Source: Acridotheres tristis
Lineage: Eukaryota; Chordata; Aves; Passeriformes; Sturnidae
NCBI GenBank assembly: GCA_037013685.1
Contig: CM072906.1
Coordinates: 3,576,501 to 3,640,500, forward strand
Reading direction: 5' to 3'
Length of the DNA: 64,000 nucleotides
Below the pieces are notes generated by a model. It saw only the letters and a program-made list of their open reading frames with translations, was not told the DNA's origin and ran no database searches. Position numbers and translations under genes: made by a program. Below are positions 52,291 through 64,000 of this stretch, in pieces. How positions within the stretch are numbered: the stretch's first letter is position 1; each line of letters starts with the position of its first letter.

Positions 52291-55200
52291 GGAAGATCTA
52301 GTAGATATTATATCCAGGGCTATCTGACCTCACACTGATGAGCCTTTGCTCTCCATTCCATTATCTGGGAGGTTTGTCTTTGTGCAGCAGTCCCCAGGAA
52401 TATATGGCTCTTTAATAACACCACAAAGATTTTACCCAGGTATCATTCTGACAAAAGAGAGAAGCCTTCTAGCACCAGCAGGCAGAATGGTTTATCCATG
52501 CAGTCCTTCATGGTTCCTTACCACCTGCCTTGTCCTGAGCAAAAGATAGAAAGGGGACCAGTTGTCATGTTTTGAATTACCTGGATAATACAGATGGATT
52601 TCAGAGAAGTAATATAGACAAAATCTGGGTTACAAGGAAGATTGAGAAGTTTGAAACCTCACCACAGAGCCAACCTTTTATGCTAAGAACAAACAAATAA
52701 CAGGGCACCTGCCATTAGTTCTGTCTGCACAAGTGTTAGATTGTGCCTCAGCCAGACACCAGCCAGAAGGGAATAGCTGGGAAAGCTGATTTTATTATTC
52801 ATTCACAAAACACTTTCTACCATTATGAAAAAATAGTCTCAGTGATACCCTTGAATCTGAATCTCCAGCTTTTGCTTATAAAAGCAAAACCAAGGCCTTA
52901 GAAATACAACTATTGAAAAAAGCTGCCACATCTTTCTCTCTGAAGAAGCCACAATTTGTTGAGCTGTGAAGTCCTTCACAATACACAAGCCACAGCACTT
53001 TTATCACCACAAAGCAGCTGGCCCTGGATACCACATGAATGTGTTTTGTGGGTTTTCTCTTCCATACAAATATTTTTAGCATTTGGGTTTTCCCTGTTTT
53101 TTTTGGTGGACTGCACTCCCTGAGGAATAGGTGGTGGAATGAAATGAACTTTCTCACATCTGAGCACCATGGGAATAGCTCTGCCCTCTGCATCCAGCCC
53201 ATGGAGAAGTGTGCTATAAAAACATCACTAAGGAACTGACTTAAATTGCAGCTTTCCTCTCAAGCACTTGGAAACATCCTCCTGCCACACAAACCATGGT
53301 AGAGCTGATTTACAGCTTGTTTGGGTATCACAGGTAGGAGCTGATTTACTTTTGTCAGTTATCAGCAAGAGGATGAGAAAAAAAATTTTTATAGGAGGCA
53401 AAACCCAAGCTGACTCCAGGCTGTAAGAATGCTCTGCTCCATCGAACCAGCTCACCAGAAAGGTGTGGTTTTGGCACAGCATTGGGGAAAATTATACCAG
53501 ATAACTAAATGCCGTTCTGACAGATTCCATTCCTGTCCCTGGACAAGCTGCTTCACTTCCTTTCTTCCACCATTCAATAGGCAAGGTGTCCTCGAAGAGA
53601 TCAGACTGGCTGTTTTGGTGGAAACAAGTCCAAAAAATGAGGCCAAATGAGTGCAAGGCTTTGCACACATAAACCCACTGGAAGGCACTCTCGTTCACAA
53701 GCACTTAAAAAATAAATTAGTAGTGTCCCTTTCAAGGTCCAATCAAATATCTACAGGTCCAAACAAACATATAAAGGTTATACCTGTACAACTTTCTCAT
53801 GCTGACAATCTCCAGGTTATCTATGAGCATTTCCAAAGGGAACTCAATGCCTGTAATCATCTTTAAAGTGATGCAGAAGTGCTCGAGCATCCAGTCAGTC
53901 CCAATATCCAGTATGAGTGTAGGTGGGCAGTGGGTTACTCAGCTGGGCTCCAAGGAGTGTGAGCAGCTGGAAAACAAGTGACTAGGAGAGCTCCTGCCAC
54001 AAATGGATACAACAGGAGTTCCCAGAAATACTGTACAGTGGCTGTGGAGGCATCCTCGTGGCATTTTAATTCCTTACATAGGAAATCCAAGGCTAGAGGA
54101 TAATTTATTCCAGAATCATCATCTAGGTTTGTGGATGCAGAAAGAAAGGATCCCTTCAGAAAGGGCATACCAACAACCTGACTTGTCCTTCTGCTCCTCG
54201 AGGATGGGAAAGAGCTTCAGGTCAGGTGTTCTGCAATGGGAATGTATCTACTCAACAAGTGTGAGGCCTCAAGCAAACACATACAGCTACAATGGCACGG
54301 TCTGCTCTGTGAGGAGCCAAAACACTGGGAACAAATCAAAGCAAGCTACTTCCATGGGACTTGTTGCAAAGAAAAAAAATATTTTATAGCTACAGATTTA
54401 TATGCAGGAGCAAAGAAGTAGACAGGAGTTTTAGTTAAAATATTTGAATGCTTAATAAAATAAATTGCAGGAGAATCACACAGTGTTTTGGATGAAGCAT
54501 ATCGCCTCAGGAAATGATCCATGAGAGCTGCTCCAGGGTCCCCGTGGAGGAGTGCCATCATCCTGGCATGCAGAGGAAGGGGCAAGGTCCCGCCCCGTGG
54601 GTGTTTGAAGCAGAACAAGCCCAGGAGCACAAATATTTCTGTCATTGCAGCATTTTTACCTCACTGAGCAGTCTGGTAGCACTTCCAGATTCTTCAAATT
54701 GCCGTGAGGCACCCAACTAATTTTTTATGCTTTTCTCATAACTGAGTTCATACTGCAAGTCTGGAAACAGAGCTAGACTCCACCAGGTCTGTGCTGCCCA
54801 GCGTTAAGTCTTCTCCTCACACCTCCCATTAGGCACATTACAAGAAAGCACAAGAACCTGCTCCCGTTTCCTAGTGGCAGCAGGACTTTGGCATAGCTTG
54901 CAAAACACTTTGCATGTTTCTCATAGCAGGTGCAATAGAAACATTATTTACCACTATATTTTCCTGGCATGTTTCCTAGATCTTCCACGGAGCAGATGGA
55001 GAATGAGCAGCACTAACGCTGAGCCGTGGGTGCAATCACTCACACATGCCTAATGCTCCTCTGAGTGGCAATCACTACTTTCAGAACAGAAAAGTACTTA
55101 AGCAATGCTTGCCATCACTACTGCAAGAGGCAGAGCCCTTGCTCAGCAGCCCAGAAAACACTGTTCACAAGTGCTCCCTGGTCACTTGGAAGGGGCTCCT

Positions 55201-56564
55201 TGCTGCCACGAGCTGAGAGAGACCAGGGCTCAGAGTTACAACACAGGAGCAGTGATGAAGAAAAATATGTGAAGTATTTTCCTGCACCCCCAGGGGACAG
55301 GTCACAGTCCTATTAGCATGAAGCAAGAGAAAGGCGGGGGAGAAGGCTTTGAGTATTTGTAATCAAACCGGCTCGTAGGACAAAGGAAATGCTGTTTCTT
55401 ACTGAATAGTGTGAGCGTGAGAAGCCACAGATCTCACATCTCCTGCGATGCTTCCTCACCTTTTGTTTGCCAGCTCCTGGAGCTGAGAGCACGTGCCCTG
55501 TGCAGGATCCAGGAGTGCTGTGCTCAGCTGGGAGGGCAGCAGCAGGTGCAGAGCACACCTTCATGGGGAATGTTCCACTGGGTGTAGCCCTGCACTGCCC
55601 TCGTGCCTGTGCTCAGCCTGCAACACAAGGAAGGTTTTCCTGGATCAGCCCAAATTTCTTCTGTCAGAACAAATACAAGAGGAGAAATACCAAAAGAAAG
55701 TTGAAAGTATTTGTATAGTGAAGCCTATTACAGCAGCTCAGTCACAGCAGTTTAAATGCATATCCTGGTGAACGCTGGCATTCCTTTGCCATGCTTACTG
55801 GGTTCCCAAAATTAATACCCTGCAGTTTTCTGGACCTGCTGATTTTGTTGTGGCCATCCCAGCTAGGCAGGCAAAGAGAATATCAGTCACTTCCATTCGA
55901 GCCTCACCGTCTCTAAGTAAAATTGTGGGAACAGACACCTCTCTGGCCTTGAGAAAGGCCAATGCAAGACCTGCTCCTATTCTCTGCTTCCCTTCCCTCT
56001 TTGCCTCATTCCAGCCTCTGAAGGCTCAAGTGACAAACGGACCTTCAGCAGGGAGCGGTGGGACAGGGACAGGGCACAGCCAGGCCCTGCATTCCTGTAT
56101 AACCACAGCACCGTGCCTGCTCCTTCTGAGGGCAGGCAGCCCCCTCTCCTGGTGAAGGGTTACCTGCATCTCCAGCTCACCTGTGGATATAATTCCATAA
56201 GGACCAAGTTTCCCAATCCCATGGGAGCTCATCTGACAAGCACAGACTGACTTCTCTGCATATAACCAACAAACTCCAGACGAAAAGCAAAAATAGGAAG
56301 AAATTAGAAGACAGCATGCAGTAAATCTTCCATCAAAACCAGATAGCCCTCACCCTGCAGTTCAACCAGGCCAGGTTAGCTTACAAATATTCCTTCTAGG
56401 TGAAGGAAATGCTTGGAGATAAAAGAAGTGATGAGTTATCTGCATTTCAGTCAGCCCTACTGGATGGTCGGGCCCTCATTCTTCTCACACACACAGTGAA
56501 AAACTAAAAACTCTCACTGCCACATGTGGCCCTGTGTGAATGGAGAAAACACAAGGTGCAGTAG

Positions 56565-56668
56565 GAATCCTCACATGGCAGATGGGGGCTGTGGCACAGA
56601 GCAATTAGATGACACCCTAAAGGTGTCACTGTAAGTCTGTAACACAGCCAAGGACTCAATAAAGATGT
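56565..56668 (-). repeat. MIR-type SINE relic, antisense to plus strand
   Basis: The reverse-complement MIR wording is clear: GGCAGATGGGGGCTGTGGCA, CAGAGCAATTAGATGACACC, then GTAAGTCTGTAACACAGCCA and AGGACTC. This corresponds to the GATGGGGAAACTGAGGCACA to CACAGTAAGTCTGTGACAGA part of the antisense consensus. Confidence 0.6.
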
Positions 56669-59550
56669 CAAATACCAGTGACACTCCTGTGTGTTCCTCG
56701 GGGGACTATCTAAAAATCAAGGCTATAAAAATTCACCTAGATGTTACAGGCATGGATGAAAATCCATTCCCTGGCAAATTCTATCCCTACGTCCATTTTT
56801 CAGAAGCTCTCCCCGTCCATCCCTCCCCTGACCTCTAGTGGCTTAGGCTCTGTTCAAAGAGAAGCCTTACTAAACTGAAGTGACAAGTGACTCTGCTAGT
56901 TTTGGCCCAGTAAAATGCAGTCTTTCTCTACTTAGTGTAGAGAAATAAGTGTATAAATAGGAACCGAATCCTAACCACCTCCAAATGACATTTGGAGCTT
57001 GTAGAGTTTGAACTAGACAAGCTTGATTTGTTTTTACTATTTGTAAGCCTGCTCCTGTAGAAAGCAAAGGAGGCTTTTCAGAAGAAATATTAACCTTGGT
57101 TAGCCCTTCCTAAGCTCAAGTATGTGCAGGTTTCGAAGGGATTTGTCTGTTCCTCCTGCAGACTAAACATGGGAGGGAACAAATAGAGAAGGAGGCTTAC
57201 AACCCCACATAACACAGGGACAGGAGAAGCTGGGACAGCCTCCCCAGAGACCTGCACCAGCACAGCAATGGCCACTTAAAACACTCATGTGTTAACCCAG
57301 ATGTGGTTATCTAGGAAATATTCTTGCACAACGGGTGAAAACATGGCAAGCTTTAATTATGGGCTTTGGGTGGAGGGTGCCATAGACACACAAAGTCCTG
57401 TTGGCTCCTGCAGGGTGTGCAGGACATCTTACCAAGTCTGGATACTTTATGAAGTATTAAGAGTTGAACCAGAACATGCCCAATATCCAGTTTCTTTGCT
57501 GAATTAATGCTCTGTTTATAAATACAACTACAAGGTCATTGTGCCTTAACAATCAAAACTATGTGGCACAAATGCAGACATGCCGATGTGTGGGAAAGAT
57601 TACAGAAGAAATTGATTCTACATTTTCTAACCAGGAATAATTCCAGGTAGTCAATGGCTCATAAGTTGCTATTGACTTAGAAATGGATTTCCCATAATCT
57701 CTTTGCACAGAGGATGTAATAAATAGCAAGAGAAAAGTGGGGAAAGGAATCTGGAAAAGATGTGTTATTATTCAGTAAAAGACAAAGGAGGTCTTCCCTG
57801 TATTTTTAACTCCAAGGACCTGCTCTCCTTCCCAGCTTCAAGTCTGGAATTTCAGCCAAAAAAGCAGATCCCAGACTACCTTCAGAGCCCTTCCAGGTGA
57901 TGTCTAAAACATTAAGATATCAGCAGGAGTCCCTGCATGCACTTGTCAGTAATGCTAAAAATAAAACTATTTGCAGGACTGACATCCGCTTGTGAACGGA
58001 AAGAGAAGAAAAATTTTCCCCTACATTTTTTTGCAATCAGTTTTGTGAACTCTTCCTGTTCCTGGCATCACACAGGGTTCCTTAAGGTAAGTAGGAATTA
58101 CCTTCCACTACAAAATACATTTTCTATATCAGAATAAAAGATTCATAGGTGGAAGCTGATGTAACAGACTTGCAGTTTGCTTTGAGCTGTACATCAGTCA
58201 CACACCTGCAGAACATCCAAGACTGTCACCACAGGACTTGGCAGGTACCACTGAACATCACATATGTAAAAAATAAATCATCCAAGGTGAGGGCAGAGGG
58301 TGCATGGAGAAGCACAAAGTGTTCCAGCTTTCCTACAGAAATTACAAAAATAGAAGTGTTGGTTTCACAGCAATGTATTTTATTAGTTTGCCTTCATCCA
58401 TGAACTTTCCTAGAAGAGATTTTTTTTTTTTTCCAAGCTCTTGGATTCAAACTTTGGATTCAGAGCTACAGAAACTGGCAACTGCCCATCAGTTCCCATT
58501 CCCTCTCAGAACTGTCCTGTATCACATCAGAAATTCTCAGATTCACTTGCCTGTTCCTAAGACTTATCCTGCCCTGGTTTGCTGTTGCAGGGCTGGCTTG
58601 GCCATATGTGCTTTTTGGAAAGGAAAGACTCATATTTAAGACCAAATGAGATTTTGACATGTGTCCAGTTTTCTGCTACTTTTTTTTTTCCTCAAGACAC
58701 TGCTTTGAGGCAACTAAAATCATTTGTTTGAGTTCAAGGTAATCACAGTTGATTATATTTCTTTTTAGGTATCTGTGATTCCAATGAGGGATGGATAGGA
58801 AAATGTCACCACTTTAAGGGCCACTCACTGACACACAGCCCAGCTGCCAGATCCATTCCCTGCTGTATCCACAGTGCTCACATCACACATCCCTCCAGGG
58901 CAGCCCAATGATAATATGAAAAAAGGAAAGTGATGTGAAACAAGGCTTCTGGATCAACACAAGTGCTGAAAAAAGGCTGGGATATCCCACTCACAGATGG
59001 AACATCAGCCACTGAGGGTCACCTTGCAGGCAGTGCATGTTTGGCAGCTTTGTTTTAACATTTAGGAAGGACTCTACAGAGCTGCTACTCTTTGTGCTGG
59101 GTGGAAGAAAGAGGGACCAGTCAGGGGTACCAGGGATGAACTCAAGCAAATAAAGGCAAAAGAAGTACGTGAAAAGTTTCTTCCTGTGTGTAACCTTCCT
59201 GCCAGAGTTCCAGAGCAGAGCTGAGTGTGTGGATCTGAGCAGCCCAAGCACCCAGATGCTCCAGGGAAGGAGCACTCCCAGCCAGAGCAGGAAATGCCCC
59301 TCGGATTTAGATCTGATGGAGCTTCAGCAAGACCTTGAGATCACTGCAGAGTTTTACCTTCTGTAGAAGCTGCTGCTGATGCCACAAGAGACATCTTCAT
59401 CTTTCAGCAAAACTAGAGTGCAGACAGCCAGAGGAGCTGTGACATTTAGTAGGAAAACAACAACTCAACAAGTGAAAAGAAACAAATAAAAGGAAAATGT
59501 ATGGCTACATTTACTGAGTGAAAACAGCCCATATAGCAATTCAATTCCAA

Positions 59551-59572
59551 TTCTCTTCTCTTCTCTTCTCTC
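59551..59572. repeat. (TTCTC)n microsatellite
   Basis: Four consecutive TTCTC units followed by TC, a pyrimidine-only pentanucleotide repeat. Confidence 0.85.
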
Positions 59573-61899
59573 TAGTATACTACTCACCCCACTAAACAGA
59601 CCATTGCCATCAAAGAGCTTTACCCTGAAAGAAAGTGTGCAGAGAGCTGCTGGTGTGACAACAGATTTCTCCTGGCATTTTGTTTTGATATTTTCTGTGT
59701 ACTTAGTGACAGATCTGACATCTCCTCCTCAAGAAATTTCCACATAACAAAAAGAAAAGAGTCAAATTTACAGTTTGTTATGGATTTCTGTTTGGGTTTT
59801 TTTTGTATGTTTGGGTTTTTTTCTGCTGACAATAAGAAGCTATTTAGCAAAGCCAGTTGCAAGCCATAAAGCCCATTCATTTAACTCCAAAAGGCACAGT
59901 CAATATTGCAAGGCTCTTAATTCTTTTGTGGGAAGTCATAGCAGGATGTAGCTACCTTGTATGGGTGACAATGATCCTTACCCTGGATAGTCACAGCATT
60001 CCAGATTTCCAAATTCCCTCACCACTGCCCAGCAATAGGATTCTCTTAACATCAATGCAGTTTTGCTATAAAGTGAAAAATGCTATTTACACAGCAAGAA
60101 ATATTGATCTTTCTTAGGAAAATCCTTCAAGTCTAGTAAATGACATTTAATTAGATGTGCAGAGGGAAGGCAGAAGTAGTAGTCTGCACTGGGAGAACAG
60201 AGAATTCCTGCCTGGGACAGGGAATAAGAACAGTATGGGGACAGTTGTTGTCTTTTTGCTATTCAAATGGAAAGAGGAGTGGGCAGTAGGGAGAAATGTC
60301 CATGAAGAGGAACTGCCTGGCAGACAAAAGCTCTGGAGCCTGTGCTAGGGTTCAGTGTGGTTCCCTGGTCAGAAGGACTCTGCCCTTCACAGGAGAAGTG
60401 AATTAGGAAAAAAGCAGAAAGGGAAAGCATAGCTTGCTCTGAAGGCTAAGGCAGGAACAATTGCTCTTTTGCCATGAGAGGAGCACAGGACCAGCAAGAG
60501 CTCCCAGGCACAATGCAAAGATTTACAGAAGACATGCTGTGGGAGCTAATCAGGAGTTTGTTAAAATATGTATGTGCACTAAATAAAATATCAAGTGGTA
60601 TAAATACGTCTCTGTCCCAGTTCGTTCTGCCCTGTCAGGAAAGCACCACAGTCTCTACAGCTTCATAAGGAGTTTCTTCTGCATGGCACTCAACTTCAGT
60701 CCTCAACTCTTGGACTTCTCACAGGCACATGTCAGACATCAATCACATTTTGGTGTTTCTTTGCACATCTGTTCCTAAAAAGTCCTACAATTAAATTAAA
60801 GTCCTAAAATTGCTTCTTAGTTTATACTATTTTGTAGCTCTTTGCTTTTAAATTCACCATTATGAGCCAACCACGCAGACTCTAACAGTAAAAATCTCTT
60901 CAGTTCTCTGGTTTCCATGCAGTGGGACTGAGAAAAGCAGGATAACACAGCTCTGCAGCAGGCTTTGTTTGGCCTCTTAGCAGGTGAAGGTCAATACCCA
61001 TTCAATAACAGCAGGTGCAAATGTCCAGCTGCTCCATTTACCTCTGTGCCAAGGCTGTGCCATCACAGTGCCCATGCACACAGGTGGGATTCACCTGTCC
61101 TGTGCAGGCTGACAGGCAGCTACTGACTGGGAGCCACAGCTACTGACACATCACATCAGTTCTTTCTGCAGTCCCCACTTGTAAAGAGGGGCCAAACCAA
61201 GGTTAAACCAGCACTAACAGGTCCCTGTTGGGCACAGCTGGCACATGTCCAGCCTTTACAGTCCCTTCCCCCTGCTCTGGCCTCCTTAGGGCACTTTGTG
61301 TGCCCTGTCTGGGGGCAGCTGTCTCATTGCCAGGCAGGAAACACAAGTGCTCCAAGTCCTTCCTGCAGAAAGCTCTCCTTGCCCTTTCCCCAGGATGGAA
61401 GGCATTGTGAGTTAACAGTTCACTTCCACCAGGATCCTTTAGAGTTTTTCAAGCACAGGTTATTTTCGGGTTCTAAAACAATTATTGTTTAGTTTCTTTT
61501 ATGCTGTCTGGAAAGATCTGGGCTGAACTGCATCCTCAGCACACCCTGTCCTCTTTCTCTGATGCTGTGCCTTCTTTGGCACGCTGGAGATTCCAGCAAA
61601 GCCCAGAGATCTCTGTCGTGATGTTCTAGCACTGGCCACCATCCATCCCTTAGGACCAACACATTTCTACCCACACAGAGGGAGGCTTGGGCAGGTGTTC
61701 ATAAACATGTGGGGGCAGAGTGGCAGCTTTTGACCACTCTCACATGAGCTCCATCCCTGTGAAGCACATCCCAAAGTGTCGGTGCTTGCAGGAGGAGGGG
61801 AAAGGAGCTAAGTTCACATGAAGATGACTCAGCTCTGTTGCTAGAAATTGCTGTCAGAGCCCATGATGCTCTGCTGATTTTTGCCTCTTTCTTTTAAAT

Positions 61900-62340
61900 A
61901 TTCTCTGTATTTTGTACACATCTATTTGTAACCCTGTAGTTTATTATTGTAGCTTAGCTTCAGTATTTTCCCAGGCAGAAAGACAAAACACATTCCAAGA
62001 CCCCTATCCTGTCTTGGTCCTCCTTAGAAACCAAGGTTGAGACCAGCTCTTCAAGGCATATTTTTTATAAACAAAGTTTAGTCCTCACCTGAGGGGGGAG
62101 GATTTATAAGGTACTAGAACTGAGTAACTTCTAACTGGGGACTCTTGCTAATTTGCAAAATCTATAAATATTGTATACACTTTGTGCAGGGGTGCATCTT
62201 TGGCATTTTCCACCTGATAAATTGTGCACCTAAGGATCCTTATATAAGGGCAACCCCTTTTTACCCCCCTGTGTCTGGCTCATAATTTTAGGACCAGAGA
62301 AAAAGGCATCACCCATTTATGATTTATGAACTGTGTCAGT
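61900..62340 (+). mobile_element. Possible degraded LTR
   Basis: This block has LTR-like wording in plus orientation: CTATAAATATTGTATACACT, GTGCACCTAAGGATCCTTAT, TATAAGGGCAACCCCTTTTT, then CTGTGTCTGGCTCATAATTT. A TATA-type box followed about 50-60 bp later by GTGTCTGGCTC resembles the U3-R-U5 layout of avian ERVL-type LTRs. The boundaries and any target duplication are unresolved. No viral coding sequence adjoins it. Confidence 0.35.
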
Positions 62341-64000
62341 TACTGTAGGAAGGATTAAAGCCATAGGATCAGGAGATACAAACCCCACTGAAATGGGTCA
62401 GTGTTTGAGCACTAACAGTACAGCTGCTAGAAAGAACATCACTCTCAAGACAATATATTACTTTTCTGTAACTCTACCTGGTTAGTTTGGACAATACAGT
62501 CCCAGTTCTTAAATATCTGCAGAAATGTCACTCACCACGAGAAGTGGCTGCTCTGATTCACTTTGATGCCTTGGAGAAGTCAGATGACAGAAACATGATG
62601 CAGGGTAAACTGCAAATTGACTCGAGGCTCTATATAAACTGCAAGTTTAAGATTGGAAAAATAAGAAAAAAGCCATTAAATAGTCAGGAAGTGATTTTGT
62701 TGCACTTTGATATCCCAATCAGATGAAGGCAAAAGCGAGTCCCACAAGGTGCCAGGCAAAATCTCCTGGATGTGGCCACTTATGAAACCAGGGGTGATGG
62801 AGCCCAGTGTTGGACACTCTGTAGGTTACTCAGCTCCAGAGCCCATGAAGAACAAATAATTCTGGCCATCTTTGTCCTCATACCCCAGTACCTGAGGGAA
62901 AAGGAAGCTGCAAGAACATTCGACATCTCAGAGATTCCTGTGAAATAATTCCCATTTGTAGTAAATCAGCTTTGCACAGCTCTGGGCCTGCATTACATTT
63001 GCATGGAGCACATCTTTCTCCACAGCAGATCATTGCCCCTCACAGCACAGCTGGCACTTGCTGCACCAGCAATACCTCAGTATCTCTTCTTCTAGACTGT
63101 GATGCCTCCTCACTTTGTTCATCTCTCCTGCTAAATAAATTGTAAAGGGAAGAATCTCTCACTTTGATTTCTCTGCAGTTTCTCTGAAGTCTTTTCGTTA
63201 TTGTAACTAAATTCTAGAGCCCTGCAAATTGGTTGCCATGCTTTAGAGCACGAGGAGCAGTCTGTACTGACTTTACTTCCAAATCAATTCCTCTCAGCTG
63301 TTATTGCTTCTGGCTACATCAAAGTTAGGGTAGAAGCACCCACCCAGACTGACACCTTGGCTCAGCTTCTAGGACTGTGCTAATCCCACAGCCAAACTTA
63401 TTAATGCTGGGCTGCCAGAGAGACTGGAAGGGCTGTAAGGCACTGCAGAGTCCCCCCAGACCCCTGCAAGCCCAGTGTACAAACCTGCATTTTCAGGGTC
63501 TGAATGAACCCTGGCCAATACTGTGCTAACAGCACAGGTACAATTACTGACCTACCAGCCCAGCTTTAATCCTGGAGTAGACAGAAATGTACAATCAGCC
63601 TGCAGGACCCACTGGGGGCCTTGTGCCCCAAACTGGCCAGACTGGTCTCAGCTGGTCATTGCTGAGCAGCACATGGGCACAGAGAGCAGAAGAATTTCAC
63701 TTCAGCTTAGGAAACTCTGCTACCACTGGAAGTGATGGCACCTGTGACTTCCATGGATGTTGATGCCAAGAGTTTTGAGCTGTTACACCCTCCCACCCCA
63801 TTTAGACCAGTTGGAAGGGTATTTTATTTCTTTGCACCTTTGTCCCTGAACATCTGAACCCAGAGCCACAACCTGCATTATATGAATGAAAAAGGTTCCT
63901 CATCAGTACTGGCTCAAGTTGGTTTTTAGGGGAGATTTAAATACAAGCTCACCACCAGCTGAGTCCTCTTCTGAGCTCTGAGGGTAATTTCTGAAACCCC
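62341..64000. other. Right-edge sequence, nothing recognised
   Basis: Unique-looking intergenic sequence with only short chance frames. I see no exon, repeat family or CpG cluster. Confidence 0.6.

Larger units (their letters stand above)
49544..61899. other. SPNS2 distal 5' flank, no recognised gene
   Basis: Contains the compound microsatellite at 49.8 kb, the endonuclease-like relic near 52.2 kb, the MIR relic at 56.6 kb and the TTCTC repeat at 59.55 kb. The 51250-51900 stretch next to the endonuclease-like relic is also unusual in composition and may belong to the same or another old element. No gene was recognised. Confidence 0.55.

Noticed and set aside
1..64000. CRISPR arrays, bacterial operons, tRNA and rRNA genes
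   Set aside because: None was seen. The composition, spliced gene and repeat types are those of a vertebrate nuclear genome.

Overview
This window is vertebrate nuclear DNA, most likely from a bird and probably a songbird. It is AT-moderate, intron-rich sequence with one strong CpG island, truncated CR1 LINE 3' ends of avian type, faint MIR-type SINE relics and LTR-like pieces of the kind found in bird genomes. No bacterial-style gene organisation is present. Most open frames in the window are chance frames in introns or intergenic DNA.

One gene is certain: SPNS2, the spinster-family sphingosine-1-phosphate exporter, on the minus strand. Coding exon 1 (39278-39572) lies inside a CpG-island promoter at about 38.6-40.3 kb. 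Coding exon 2 (3493-3558) lies 35.7 kb downstream in the direction of transcription. The two join in phase across a GT-AG intron, giving a continuous first transmembrane helix. The remaining exons lie beyond the left edge.

Layout: 1-3492 is the start of SPNS2 intron 2. 3559-39277 is the long intron 1. It holds six CR1 fragments (all between about 5 and 22 kb), four possible MIR relics, an AP-1 motif cluster near 11.5 kb, and several simple and tandem repeats. 38600-40320 is the CpG island with exon 1, GC boxes and a degenerate minisatellite upstream. 40321-64000 is 5' flanking sequence with no recognisable gene. It carries a probable solo LTR near 49 kb, a decayed endonuclease-like retroelement near 52.2 kb, a MIR relic near 56.6 kb and a possible LTR near 62 kb.

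I found no clear novel system. The most interesting unexplained signals are three exon-like open frames with good splice donors, two starting with signal-peptide-like sequence and one encoding a single membrane helix; a 197-bp exon-like open segment in intron 1; old MIR copies that are still readable; and the minisatellite in the SPNS2 promoter. All of these are hypotheses from sequence inspection.
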